From JBAWAP01 sp049589355 (lineage in GTDB: Bacteria; Chloroflexota; Anaerolineae; VGOG01), in contig JBAWAP010000096.1 of the NCBI GenBank assembly GCA_049589355.1, positions 1-13,379 of the forward strand: a stretch of 13,379 nucleotides of DNA, in the 5' to 3' direction. The translations under genes and the position numbers were made by a program. The notes under the pieces are model-generated. The model was not told where the DNA came from and made no database searches. It was given only the letters and a program-made list of their open reading frames with translations. This document shows positions 1 through 6,813 of this stretch, piece by piece. Each line of letters opens with the position of its first letter. Positions within the stretch are counted from its first letter, which is position 1.

Positions 1-413
1 GGGGGGGATGAAGGGGGGGCGAAGGGATTGTTGATGACTTCGATGAAGATGAGGAAGTAGATAGCTATGAGGGAGGCGATGAACTGAGCGGTGAGCTGTG
101 GTGCTGGCGAGAGTTCCTTCCTGTCATCGTAGACCCCGATCAGGAAGATGAACGTGGATCCCAGGAGCAGTCCCACCAGCCTGGTCAGTTCTTTGGGATC
201 CTGTCTCGCTACCGGCAGGAACTGGGCCAGCACGGCCGCGACCACGAAGGCTACGTACAGCGCCACGCCGCCAAGCCTCGACTTCGTGCCAGCGTGCCTT
301 CGTCTGCCCCCCGGCGCGGCCACGAAGCCATGACGCCGTCCCAGCCACTCGCCTAGTGGCGTCAGCGCCAGCGCCAGAACAAAAGCTATCACAAAAACCA
401 AAAGAAAAGGCAT
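1..413 (-). CDS. WecA/TagO/MraY-family undecaprenyl-phosphate sugar-1-phosphate transferase, partial
   Basis: An open frame with no stop runs from an ATG at 413 off the left edge, giving about 137 N-terminal residues of a membrane enzyme. This family transfers a sugar-1-phosphate (usually GlcNAc-1-P) from a UDP-sugar to undecaprenyl phosphate at the inner face of the membrane, starting surface polysaccharide or teichoic acid synthesis. Visible hallmarks are a first membrane helix (residues 3-20), a cytoplasmic segment with the HAGTKSRLGGVAL motif (40-52), a second helix, a third helix (about 80-94) ending in GVYDDRKELSP (93-103) with the family's paired Asp D96-D97, then QLTAQ and a fourth helix. 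A GGGGGTG ribosome site precedes the ATG. It lies 25 bp after the glycosyltransferase pseudogene, so a cell-surface glycan role fits. Exact substrate cannot be told. The C-terminal two thirds is outside the window. Confidence 0.85.
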   Translation of the reverse strand, partial: MPFLLVFVIAFVLALALTPLGEWLGRRHGFVAAPGGRRRHAGTKSRLGGVALYVAFVVAAVLAQFLPVARQDPKELTRLVGLLLGSTFIFLIGVYDDRKELSPAPQLTAQFIASLIAIYFLIFIEVINNPFAPPSSP

Positions 414-438
414 CGTTTCACCCCCATTGGAAGTACCT

Positions 439-1692
439 CTAAGGCAAAGGCCATTCCTCCAGGACGACAGCGTCGTCATAACGGGTTCCATCTGGGGCGA
501 TGGCCGGAAGCCTGGCCATCGTTTGGGGATCGTAGAGGCCGACGGCGATGGTGTAGCGTCCAGGAGACAGGCCCGCAGGCAGTTCGATCACCCGCTGGTC
601 GCGCACTACGTCTCCCTTGTGCCAGAAGACCGTCGGCAGGTGATCCGCTCGCCGGCTGGGAATCCTTCTGGGCAACCAGCTTGCCATCGGCATTGTAGAG
701 GTGTAGGAACACTGTGTAGCGGCGCTCCGGTGGCTCCAGGCACCTCCACCAGAGGGTCACCTTCAGGAAGCCATCGTCCTTCTCCACCAAATGCTCCGCC
801 AGGGCGATCCTTTCCCCGAAGGTAGCTGTCTCCTCCCAGGCTCCCTGGGGGGAGACGAGCCAGTTGGCCGTGAGGTCGAAGAACTCCCAGGCGGAGAAAT
901 CGAAAAGATAGACCTGTCCTTTGGCCAAAAGCGCCCGCAAGCCCTCCAGCTCGATCTCGTCGCCATAGGTGGCCCAGCCAGGCTGAAACTACCGCACGAC
1001 CACACCCCTGGCCTGACGCCTGGGGCCACCGTTTGAAGGCGATGAAGTCGGCCAGGTCGGCGTAAAGGGGGATAGCTACTGCCCCGGCCGATTAGCTCCC
1101 AGGCGATGAGCAAAAGGGGGGCGACGACAGCACTTTCCTGAGTGAAAAGTGCCAGGACGAGGGTTAGGTGCGAGGCATAAAACAACCAGCTCGCACCCTG
1201 CTTGGCTGCCCGATAGAGGACCAGGGTAGCCAGAACGAAGAACGTGGTCAGGGGATGGACGAAAGCGCCCACGTAAGCTACCTCCTCGTAGCTAAAGGGA
1301 TAGAGGGTGAAGAGCACGGCCGCCATGAAGGCATAACCCCTGTGCTTCGTAAGGCGATAGGCCAGCAGCCAGACCAGGCTACAGTTCGCGGCGTGGAAGA
1401 CGATGTTCAGGGAGTGAAGCAAAAAGGGGTCATGGTGGTCAAGTACAGCGTGGAGGGCTTCCCATAGCACAAAGCTGAGTGGCCTGTAGTAGGCGTGTCC
1501 CCACGCTGAGACGAAGAACGAGACAATGGAGCGGCCCTCCATCCAGCGGAAGTGGCCGGTTGGGTCGTCGTTGAAGAATAGGAAGCCAAGCGCGTCTCGA
1601 TAGACGAAAAAAGCAAAAGCGGCGACCACTACCATTCCGATGACGGGATGGCGGGTGAAGTTACAGAATGCCCTCAAGGATCGTTTAATCAT
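439..1692 (-). pseudogene. GT-C type membrane glycosyltransferase-like gene, disrupted by three frame changes
   Basis: Reading from an ATG at 1692, about 200 residues are hydrophobic with several membrane helices and GT-C features: FFNDDP near the start (acidic pair after the first helix), YYRPLSF, a HSLNIVFHAANC stretch, LFTLYPFSYEEVAYVG and FTQESAVVAPLLL. This resembles RgtA/PMT-like lipid-linked sugar transferases. The reading frame then changes at about 1072-1092 (continuing as VAIPLYADLADFIAFKRWP), again at about 988-1020 (TAG at 989-991 in the next frame; continuing as WATYGDEIELEG and later RRYTVFLHLYNADGKLVAQ), and again at about 640-660 (continuing as DHLPTVFWHKGDVVRDQ to GLYDPQTMARLPA and a TAG at 439-441). 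The C-terminal part matches the beta-rich domain often found at the end of such Chloroflexota proteins. All three changes are in the same direction and together restore the first frame. It could be a true pseudogene or base-call errors. It starts 13 bp after upp. Confidence 0.65.
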
Positions 1693-1705
1693 CGGGCAAT
1701 CCGTG

Positions 1706-2332
1706 TCAGCTTGTCCCAAATAGCCTATCTCCTGCATCGCCCAGGCCAGGCACGATGTAGCCCATTTCGTTTAGGCCCTGGTCAATGGCGGCGATGTGGA
1801 TGGGAACATCGGGGTGGACGCTGGAGAGGCGCTCGATCCCCTCGGGGGCGGCGATGAGGCCCACGAACTTGATGTTTCGAACACCACTCTTCTTGAGGAT
1901 GTCCACTGCCGCTACTGCTGATCCGCCAGTGGCCAGCATGGGGTCGAGGATGAAGGCTACCTCGGCCGTCGCCTTCTGGGGCACATTGGTGTAGTATTCG
2001 ATGGGCCGCAGGGTCTCCTCCTCTCGATAGAGGCCAATGTGCCAAATCTGAGCCGTAGGAATCATTTCCAGCGCTGGCCCTACCATAGTTAGGCCAGCCC
2101 GCAGGATGGGCGCGAAGGCAATCTCCTCCACCAGGACTTTTCCCACCGCGCTGCCCATGGGCGAGGTAACGAGGCGTTCCACTGGGGTCAACTCCTGGGT
2201 TGCTTCGTAAAGCAGCAACCAGGTCATCTCCCTTACCAACTCCCGAAACCTCTTAGGCTCAGTATTCACATCCCGCAGGAGGGCAAGCTTGTGCTGGACC
2301 AGAGGGTGGAGGGATTGAAAGACATTGGCCAT
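1706..2332 (-). CDS. upp: Uracil phosphoribosyltransferase
   Basis: Salvage enzyme that joins uracil and PRPP to make UMP and pyrophosphate in the cytoplasm. The 208-residue product is the normal family length. Motifs seen are the N-terminal HPLVQHKLALLRD (residues 9-21), APILRAG (74-80), the PRPP-binding loop LDPMLATGGS (129-138), and the C-terminal uracil-binding segment GYIVPGLGDAGDRLFGT (191-207). No residue of these motifs appears lost. It is the fifth gene of the leftward por run, separated from porB by a 76-bp spacer filled by a self-complementary repeat, so cotranscription is likely but not proved. The stop is 13 bp from the start of the following glycosyltransferase pseudogene. Confidence 0.97.
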   Translation of the reverse strand: MANVFQSLHPLVQHKLALLRDVNTEPKRFRELVREMTWLLLYEATQELTPVERLVTSPMGSAVGKVLVEEIAFAPILRAGLTMVGPALEMIPTAQIWHIGLYREEETLRPIEYYTNVPQKATAEVAFILDPMLATGGSAVAAVDILKKSGVRNIKFVGLIAAPEGIERLSSVHPDVPIHIAAIDQGLNEMGYIVPGLGDAGDRLFGTS

Positions 2333-2340
2333 TGGATCCT

Positions 2341-2405
2341 CTCAGTAGGTTGGTAGACTGGTAAATTGGTAGACTGGTCACCAATTTACCAGTTTCCCAA
2401 TCTAC
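2341..2405. repeat. Self-complementary iterated-word repeat between porB and upp
   Basis: The spacer is built from 8-base words such as TGGTAGAC and TGGTAAAT followed by their complements. A 14-bp perfect stem can form: ACTGGTAAATTGGT (2357-2370), a 9-base loop, then ACCAATTTACCAGT (2380-2393). The 13-mer TGGTAAATTGGTA also occurs in the repeat inside queA at about 12160, and TGGTAGACTGGT is the complement of the ACCAGTCTACCA words there, so these two are copies of one family. It may act as an mRNA stem-loop between the cistrons. Confidence 0.85.
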
Positions 2406-2408
2406 AGG

Positions 2409-3338
2409 TTACGCCTCACCACAGCGTTCGAGGAGCCTCTCCCACTCTTCGTCAACCTTGGCCTGTATCTCGTCAATGACGTGCTTGAACTGCGGCTGGA
2501 AGAGGTGACGAAAGCGTCCCTGTCGCTCAAGCCAGGCGGTGATGGGCTTCTTCTCTCGCGGCTTGAAATTCAGCTTCCACTGGCCGTTCTCCACTTCGTA
2601 GAGGGGCCAATAACAGGTCTCTACGGCCAGCTTGGCCATCTCGATGGTCTCTTCGGGTTCATGCCGCCAGCCACGAGGGCAGGGAGCGATTACGTTTAGA
2701 AAAGCTGGCCCATCGGCGGCGATGCCCTTCTGGGCTTTCGTCATCAGGTCGCGCCAGTGGCTGGGCGAGGCCTGAGCCACGTAGGGAATGTGGTGGGCGG
2801 CGAAGATCTCGGTGAGGGGCTTTCGCCATTGCTGTTTCCCGGGGATGACCGTGCCTGCTGGCGAGGTGGTGGTGTGAGCGCCAAGCGGGGTGGCGCTGGA
2901 GCGCTGGATACCGGTGTTCATATAGGCCTCGTTATCGTAGCAGACGTACATCATCTTGTGGCCCCGCTCGAAGCAGCCGGAGATCCACTGCAGGCCGATG
3001 TCGTAGGTGGCACCATCGCCGCCGAAGGCGATGAACTTGAGTCCTCTGTCTTCGATCTTACCCTGACGCACCAGGGAGCGGTACATCGCCTCAACTCCAG
3101 CGATGGTGGAGGAGGCATTCTCGAAGGCGCTGTGGATCCAGGGCACCCGCCAGGACGAATAGGGGTAGATCGAAGTGGCGATCTCCATGCAACTGGTGGC
3201 ACAGGATAGCACCACTGGGTCGTCTATAGCATTGAGGATTTGTCGGGTTAAGATCGGCTCGGCACAGCCGGCACAGAAGCGATGTCCGGCTACGAGCCGT
3301 TCCTCTTTGTTTGCTATCTCTTTCAAGTTTATGGCCAT
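2409..3338 (-). CDS. porB: 2-oxoacid (pyruvate) ferredoxin oxidoreductase, beta subunit
   Basis: Thiamine-diphosphate-binding subunit of the enzyme that oxidatively decarboxylates pyruvate (or a related 2-oxoacid) to the acyl-CoA, passing electrons to ferredoxin; the reaction is reversible. The 309-residue protein shows FCAGCAEPI (C22, C25), SCATSC (C46/C50) and APCPRGW (C220), the cysteines expected to hold a [4Fe-4S] cluster in PorB. The TPP motif runs from GGDGATYD (106-113) to YDNEAYMNTG (134-143), followed by QRSSATPLGAHTTTSP, which is typical of pyruvate-type beta subunits. It is the last por gene, with the order gamma-delta-alpha-beta. A 78-bp repeat-filled spacer separates it from porA. 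Pyruvate as substrate is inferred from the NEAYMNTG/QRS segment; a broader oxoacid range cannot be excluded. Confidence 0.95.
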   Translation of the reverse strand: MAINLKEIANKEERLVAGHRFCAGCAEPILTRQILNAIDDPVVLSCATSCMEIATSIYPYSSWRVPWIHSAFENASSTIAGVEAMYRSLVRQGKIEDRGLKFIAFGGDGATYDIGLQWISGCFERGHKMMYVCYDNEAYMNTGIQRSSATPLGAHTTTSPAGTVIPGKQQWRKPLTEIFAAHHIPYVAQASPSHWRDLMTKAQKGIAADGPAFLNVIAPCPRGWRHEPEETIEMAKLAVETCYWPLYEVENGQWKLNFKPREKKPITAWLERQGRFRHLFQPQFKHVIDEIQAKVDEEWERLLERCGEA

Positions 3339-3354
3339 TTAGTCACTCCTTTGT

Positions 3355-3416
3355 TTGGAGATTAGAAATTGGAGATTAGAGATTAGAAATCCAACTTCCA
3401 ATTTCCAACTTCCAGA
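3355..3416. repeat. Self-complementary iterated-word repeat between porA and porB
   Basis: AT-rich words GGAGATTAGAAATT, GGAGATTAGAGATTAG are followed by CCAACTTCC and CCAATTTCC words. A 9-bp perfect stem GAAATTGGA (3365-3373) / TCCAATTTC (3397-3405) can form, with further imperfect pairing outside it. The base composition differs sharply from the flanking GC-rich genes. Its words differ from those in the porB/upp spacer, but the architecture (iterated words, then their complements, about 60 bp) is the same. Confidence 0.75.
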
Positions 3417-4613
3417 TTATTCTCTCAGCCCAAGATAGTTGACCGGGGTCTTTACCTTGCCTGTCTCGGCTATCTCGGCCAGGTCCTGGGCCACTTGCTC
3501 GATGTAGGCGGGGACGATATCGCGGCCGCCCAGGCCGAAGATGTAGTCCGCCACCCTCGTCTTGGCGTTTCCGGCGGCGAAGAGGGCGGCGCAGAGCTCC
3601 AGGTAAAGTGGGCCGGGGCCAAGGCCGTCCAGCGCTCCGAAGACAATGGAGCGGTCCAGCACCCCCACCGCTTTCACGTTGGCGAGGGCCTCGGCGAACT
3701 CCTTGGCGGGGAAGGGGCGGAAGACCCTGGGCTTGATGAGGCCGATCTTGACGCCCTTCTCACGCAGTCCTCGCACCACCATTCTAGCCGTGCCAGCCGT
3801 GGAGGAGAGGACGACGATGGCCATCTCAGCGTCATCCATCTCGTAGGCGTCGAGGATACCATACTTGCGCCCCGTCAGCCTGCCGTATTCCTCGCCCATC
3901 TCCACGATGACAGGCATTGCCTTAGAGAGAACGTCTGTCTGCTGGCGCTTGTGCTCGAAGTAGAAATCATACATGTCCCAGCTCCCATAAGTGGCGGGGT
4001 TATCCACGTCGAGCAGAGAGTGCTTAGGCTTGTACTCGCCGATGAAACCCTTGACTGCCCCATCGTCGAGCACCTCCACCCGCTCCACCCCGTGCCCGGT
4101 GATGAAGCCGTCCTGCATGACCATCACCGGCAAAGAGAGGCGCTCGGCGATGCGCATCGCCTGGATGACGTTGTCGTATGCTTCCTGGGGGTTCTCGGAG
4201 TAGAGTTGGAGCCAGCCCGCGTCACGGGCGCCCATGGAGTCCGAGTGGTCGCAGTGGATGTTGAGGGGGGCCGAGAGGGCCCGGTTGACCACACTCATCA
4301 CAATAGGTAACCGCAGCGAGGCGGCGACATAGAGCATCTCCCACATGAGAGCCAGGCCCGCCGAGGCGGTGGCGGTCATCACCCTCCCGCCGGCGGCGGA
4401 GGCACCGATGCAGCAGCTCATGGCTGCATGCTCGCTCTCCACAGCGATGAACTCGGTGTCCACCAACCCGTCGGCTACAAAGTTGGAGAAGGTCTGTACG
4501 ATCTCCGTCTGAGGGGTGATGGGGTAGGCAGCCACCACGTCCGGATTTATCTGGCGCATGGCCTCAGCTACGGCGCGGGCTCCGTCCAGAGCCCGTATCT
4601 TTGATTTTGCCAT
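3417..4613 (-). CDS. porA: 2-oxoacid (pyruvate) ferredoxin oxidoreductase, alpha subunit
   Basis: Alpha subunit of the four-chain oxidoreductase. It carries the pyrimidine-binding (domain I) fold that contacts the TPP held by PorB, plus the transketolase C-terminal-like domain. Motifs include AYPITPQTE (residues 31-39 counting from the first Met), AVESEHAAMSCCIGASAAGGR (59-79) with the family's conserved Glu region, and TATASAGLALMWE. There are two in-frame ATGs six bases apart, at 4619 and 4613. The AGGAGG at 4622-4627 is only 2 bases from the first but 8 from the second, so the second is chosen (398 residues, MAKSKIRALDG). It follows porD after a repeat-filled spacer and precedes porB. No defect is seen. 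Confidence 0.95.
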   Translation of the reverse strand: MAKSKIRALDGARAVAEAMRQINPDVVAAYPITPQTEIVQTFSNFVADGLVDTEFIAVESEHAAMSCCIGASAAGGRVMTATASAGLALMWEMLYVAASLRLPIVMSVVNRALSAPLNIHCDHSDSMGARDAGWLQLYSENPQEAYDNVIQAMRIAERLSLPVMVMQDGFITGHGVERVEVLDDGAVKGFIGEYKPKHSLLDVDNPATYGSWDMYDFYFEHKRQQTDVLSKAMPVIVEMGEEYGRLTGRKYGILDAYEMDDAEMAIVVLSSTAGTARMVVRGLREKGVKIGLIKPRVFRPFPAKEFAEALANVKAVGVLDRSIVFGALDGLGPGPLYLELCAALFAAGNAKTRVADYIFGLGGRDIVPAYIEQVAQDLAEIAETGKVKTPVNYLGLRE

Positions 4614-4629
4614 TTTCATTTCCTCCTAG

Positions 4630-4688
4630 CGAGAGTAACGAGGAATGAGTAGCAAGGAACGAGTAAGTGGGAACCCGTTACTCGTTAC
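4630..4688. repeat. Self-complementary iterated-word repeat at the porD/porA junction
   Basis: Words GTAACGAG, ATGAGTAG and AACGAGTAAG repeat with variation and are followed by their complement. AACGAGTAA (4658-4666) pairs perfectly with TTACTCGTT (4678-4686) around an 11-base loop; GTAACGAG (4635-4642) is also the complement of CTCGTTAC (4681-4688). The right arm overlaps the end of porD: the stop codon (4678-4680) and the last Asn-Glu codons of PorD lie inside the repeat. Confidence 0.8.
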
Positions 4689-5013
4689 CCATTATCTCCT
4701 CTACCATTTGAATGACCTTGCCTGGTTGGCCGGTGTAGGCATGGGCCTTCACCTTGACCGGGCACTCAGCGGCGCAGATGCCGCAGCCTTTGCAGTGATC
4801 GTAGTCGAACCCGATCACTTTGCTGTTTTCGACGAGAATGATCGAGTCAGGACAGTAGACCCAGCAGATCATGCAGTGGGTGCACGCCTCTTCGTCGCGC
4901 ACAGGGCGCAAGGTACGCCAAGCGCCCGTGATATACTCGACCGAGCTTCCCGCCTCGAAGATCGTCCCGGCGATGGAGGCTTCCCTCCAACCGGCTTCTA
5001 AATTCACTGTCAT
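4678..5013 (-). CDS. porD: 2-oxoacid (pyruvate) ferredoxin oxidoreductase, delta subunit (2x[4Fe-4S] ferredoxin)
   Basis: Small electron-transfer subunit that wires the active-site cluster to external ferredoxin. The 111-residue product has two complete CxxCxxCxxxCP clusters: C44, C47, C50, C54 and C74, C77, C80, C84. The N-terminal part, with WRTLRPVRDEEAC, matches the usual PorD leader. Its ATG (5011-5013) lies 2 bases after the porG stop, and its GGAGGG ribosome site is inside the last codons of porG, so the two are probably translationally coupled. The last residues (GNE) and the stop are encoded by the left-going end of a spacer repeat, meaning the repeat defines the present C-terminus. 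Confidence 0.95.
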   Translation of the reverse strand: MTVNLEAGWREASIAGTIFEAGSSVEYITGAWRTLRPVRDEEACTHCMICWVYCPDSIILVENSKVIGFDYDHCKGCGICAAECPVKVKAHAYTGQPGKVIQMVEEIMGNE

Positions 5014-5015
5014 TT

Positions 5016-5588
5016 TTATCCCTCCACTACTTCTTCGTATGCTCTCTTGAGAGCGGTCAAGTTAGCCTCCACCACCTCTGCACGCAGCTTTTCACCCAAT
5101 CGCTCTTTGATGCAGTGGGCGACGCTATCCAATGACACCAGGCCGGTGACCTTCGCCACAGCGCCCAGCATGAGGGTGCTGGGGATGTCCCGCCCCAGGG
5201 TGTCCATGGCGATGCGCGTGGCGTCGAGGGTAGCCACCTTGCCGCTCTTCAGCCTCAGCTTCTTGCGAATCTCTGCCGGGGAATCCGGGGTATTGATGAT
5301 CGCAGCGCCGTCCTCTTTGAGCCCTTCAGTAAGGTCCACCACCCCTATGAGGTTGGGGTTGACCACGACGATCACGTCGGGGTACAGGATCTGGTGGTGG
5401 ACCTCGATAGGCCCGTCGCTGATGCGGGTGTAGGACTTGATGGGCGCTCCCATGCGCTCCGGCCCGTAATCGGGGAAGGACTGGAAGTACTTGCCCTCCT
5501 CCATTGCCGCCTCAGCCAATAGCTCGCCGGCAGTGACCACGCCCTGTCCGGCGCGGCCATGCCAGCGAATCTCGGTAAGTTTACCCAT
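5016..5588 (-). CDS. porG: 2-oxoacid (pyruvate) ferredoxin oxidoreductase, gamma subunit
   Basis: Gamma subunit of the heterotetrameric oxidoreductase, helping to form the CoA-binding part of the complex. The 190-residue length is typical. The signature IRWHGRAGQGVVTAGELLAEA begins at residue 7, followed by FPDYGPERMGAPIKSYTRIS and a Rossmann-like stretch with PDVIVVVNPNLI. It is the first gene of the leftward operon, with a GAGGAGG ribosome site 5 bases before the ATG. A near-consensus promoter and a perfect hairpin lie immediately upstream. Order porG-porD-porA-porB is one of the usual arrangements for the four-subunit enzyme of anaerobic bacteria and archaea. Confidence 0.94.
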   Translation of the reverse strand: MGKLTEIRWHGRAGQGVVTAGELLAEAAMEEGKYFQSFPDYGPERMGAPIKSYTRISDGPIEVHHQILYPDVIVVVNPNLIGVVDLTEGLKEDGAAIINTPDSPAEIRKKLRLKSGKVATLDATRIAMDTLGRDIPSTLMLGAVAKVTGLVSLDSVAHCIKERLGEKLRAEVVEANLTALKRAYEEVVEG

Positions 5589-5612
5589 GCTAACCTCCTC
5601 GTTTCAGCAATA

Positions 5613-5637
5613 GGCAATTAGCGCCAGGCTAATTGCC
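5613..5637 (-). promoter_or_regulatory. Perfect 10-bp hairpin at the predicted 5' end of the por transcript
   Basis: GGCAATTAGC (5613-5622), loop GCCAG, then GCTAATTGCC (5628-5637) form a perfect 10-bp stem with a 5-base loop. The predicted start of transcription from the promoter at 5644-5672 is at about 5637, so the mRNA would begin with this stem-loop, 24 bases before the porG start codon. It could protect the 5' end, hinder initiation as an operator, or simply be another member of the local palindromic repeats. Confidence 0.7.
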
Positions 5638-5643
5638 AACCCT

Positions 5644-5672
5644 ATTTTATCACTAATGGACACCTTTGTCAA
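5644..5672 (-). promoter_or_regulatory. Sigma-70-type promoter of the por operon
   Basis: On the minus strand TTGACA (5672-5667) is followed after exactly 17 bases by TAAAAT (5649-5644). The -35 is a perfect consensus and the -10 matches 5 of 6. Transcription would start near 5637 and run into porG. Confidence 0.8.
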
Positions 5673-5707
5673 AGAAGCATGTTCACATTGGCACAATGGG
5701 CGCAGGC

Positions 5708-5736
5708 TTTCCTTTTTCTGTCCTTTCTGGTATAAT
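5708..5736 (+). promoter_or_regulatory. Extended -10 promoter of ruvB
   Basis: TATAAT at 5731-5736 is a perfect -10 and is preceded by TGG, giving the extended -10 form TGnTATAAT. The -35 position 17 bases upstream (TTTCCT, 5708-5713) is poor, which is common for extended -10 promoters. The expected start, near 5743, leaves a leader of about 35 bases before the ruvB ATG. It is divergent from the por promoter, with 35 bp between the two -35 boxes. Confidence 0.75.
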
Positions 5737-5777
5737 CGCTTTTGTCGAGACGAGTCTCATCCCCAAGCGAGGAAGCT

Positions 5778-6803
5778 ATGACCGAGGAGCGCATGATTTC
5801 GCCGAAGTTAAAGGAGGAAGAGGTTGCTTTGGACGTGTCCCTACGCCCCAGGCGGCTGGCCGAATTCATCGGCCAGGACAGGATCAAGGAAAACCTCAGG
5901 ATTGTCATTGAGGCGGCCAGAGGACGGGGCGAGGCCCTGGACCACGTTCTCCTCTATGGTCCCCAGGGTCTAGGCAAAACTACGCTGGCCCATTGCATAG
6001 CCACCGAGATGAGCGTCAACATCAAGGTCACCGCTGGGCCAGCCATCGAGCGCGCCGGGGACTTGGCAGCCATCCTCACCAATTTGCGCAAGGGCGATGT
6101 CCTCTTCATTGACGAGGTGCATCGCCTGGGCCGGGCTATTGAAGAGACGCTCTATCCCGCTATGGAGGATTTTGCGCTAGACATTATCATTGGCAAGGGG
6201 CCCAGTGCCCGCAGCCTCCGTCTTAGGCTGCCTCGTTTCACCGTCATCGGGGCCACTACCAGGCTCGCCCTTATGACCTCGCCCCTCAGAGCGCGCTTCG
6301 GGGTGGTGTATCGAGTGGGCTTTTACGACCAGGCGGCCATGGAGGCCGTCGTGCGCCGTTCGGCTGGCATCCTGGCGGTGGGGATAGACGAGGACGGGGT
6401 GAGGGAGATTGCCCGCCGCGCCAGGGGCACGCCTCGCGTGGCCAATCGGATCCTCAAGCGGGTGCGCGATTATGCTCAGGTGCGGGCTGAGGGGCGCATC
6501 ACAAAGTCTGTAGCCAGGGAGGCCCTGGTCATGCTGGAGGTAGACGAGCTGGGCCTGGATGACATAGACCGCAGGGTGCTTTCGACCATCATCGAGAAAT
6601 TCGAGGGCGGCCCCGTGGGCCTGGAGACCATCGCCGCCGCCCTCTCGGAGGAATCCGACACCATCATGGACGTCGTCGAGCCCTATCTCTTGCAATTGGG
6701 CTTCTTGAACCGCACCCCTCGCGGCCGAGTGGCCACCCGCCGGGCCTACGAGCACCTGGGCATCCCCTACGAGGAAAAACCTGGGCAGCCGGCATTGTTC
6801 TGA
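5778..6803 (+). CDS. ruvB: Holliday junction branch-migration ATPase RuvB
   Basis: AAA+ motor of the RuvAB complex that drives branch migration of Holliday junctions in homologous recombination. The ATG at 5778 (MTEERMISPK, 341 residues) is chosen because a GAGG box ends 5 bases upstream and the predicted transcript start is near 5743, which excludes the in-frame TTG at 5742. Motifs are RPRRLAEFIGQD (23-34), Walker A GPQGLGKTT (61-69), Walker B VLFIDEVH (108-115), sensor GATT (158-161) and the arginine-finger loop TSPLRARFG (167-175), then the winged-helix C-terminal domain ending in GRVATRRAYEHLG. Two positions differ from the usual sequence: GPQ instead of GPP in Walker A and RAR instead of RDR in the finger loop. 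ruvA and ruvC are not in the window. Confidence 0.97.
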   Translation: MTEERMISPKLKEEEVALDVSLRPRRLAEFIGQDRIKENLRIVIEAARGRGEALDHVLLYGPQGLGKTTLAHCIATEMSVNIKVTAGPAIERAGDLAAILTNLRKGDVLFIDEVHRLGRAIEETLYPAMEDFALDIIIGKGPSARSLRLRLPRFTVIGATTRLALMTSPLRARFGVVYRVGFYDQAAMEAVVRRSAGILAVGIDEDGVREIARRARGTPRVANRILKRVRDYAQVRAEGRITKSVAREALVMLEVDELGLDDIDRRVLSTIIEKFEGGPVGLETIAAALSEESDTIMDVVEPYLLQLGFLNRTPRGRVATRRAYEHLGIPYEEKPGQPALF

Positions 6804-6813
6804 GGATTCACTA

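Noticed and set aside
1..60. G/C homopolymer runs at the left edge as a possible regulatory or terminator element
   Set aside because: They are Pro/Ala/Ser codons (FAPPSSP) of the open transferase frame; low complexity only, though a base-count error there cannot be excluded.
439..825. Plus-strand open frames over the glycosyltransferase pseudogene
   Set aside because: They lack protein-like composition and lie opposite clear GT-C C-terminal sequence.
3495..4310. Long plus-strand open frame (271 codons) antisense to porA
   Set aside because: It is the mirror of GC-rich codons in porA; composition is His/Val/Gly-rich without any protein pattern, and porA on the other strand is unmistakable.
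5742..5777. TTG start giving a 353-residue RuvB
   Set aside because: It lies at or before the predicted transcript start and has no ribosome site; the ATG at 5778 has one.
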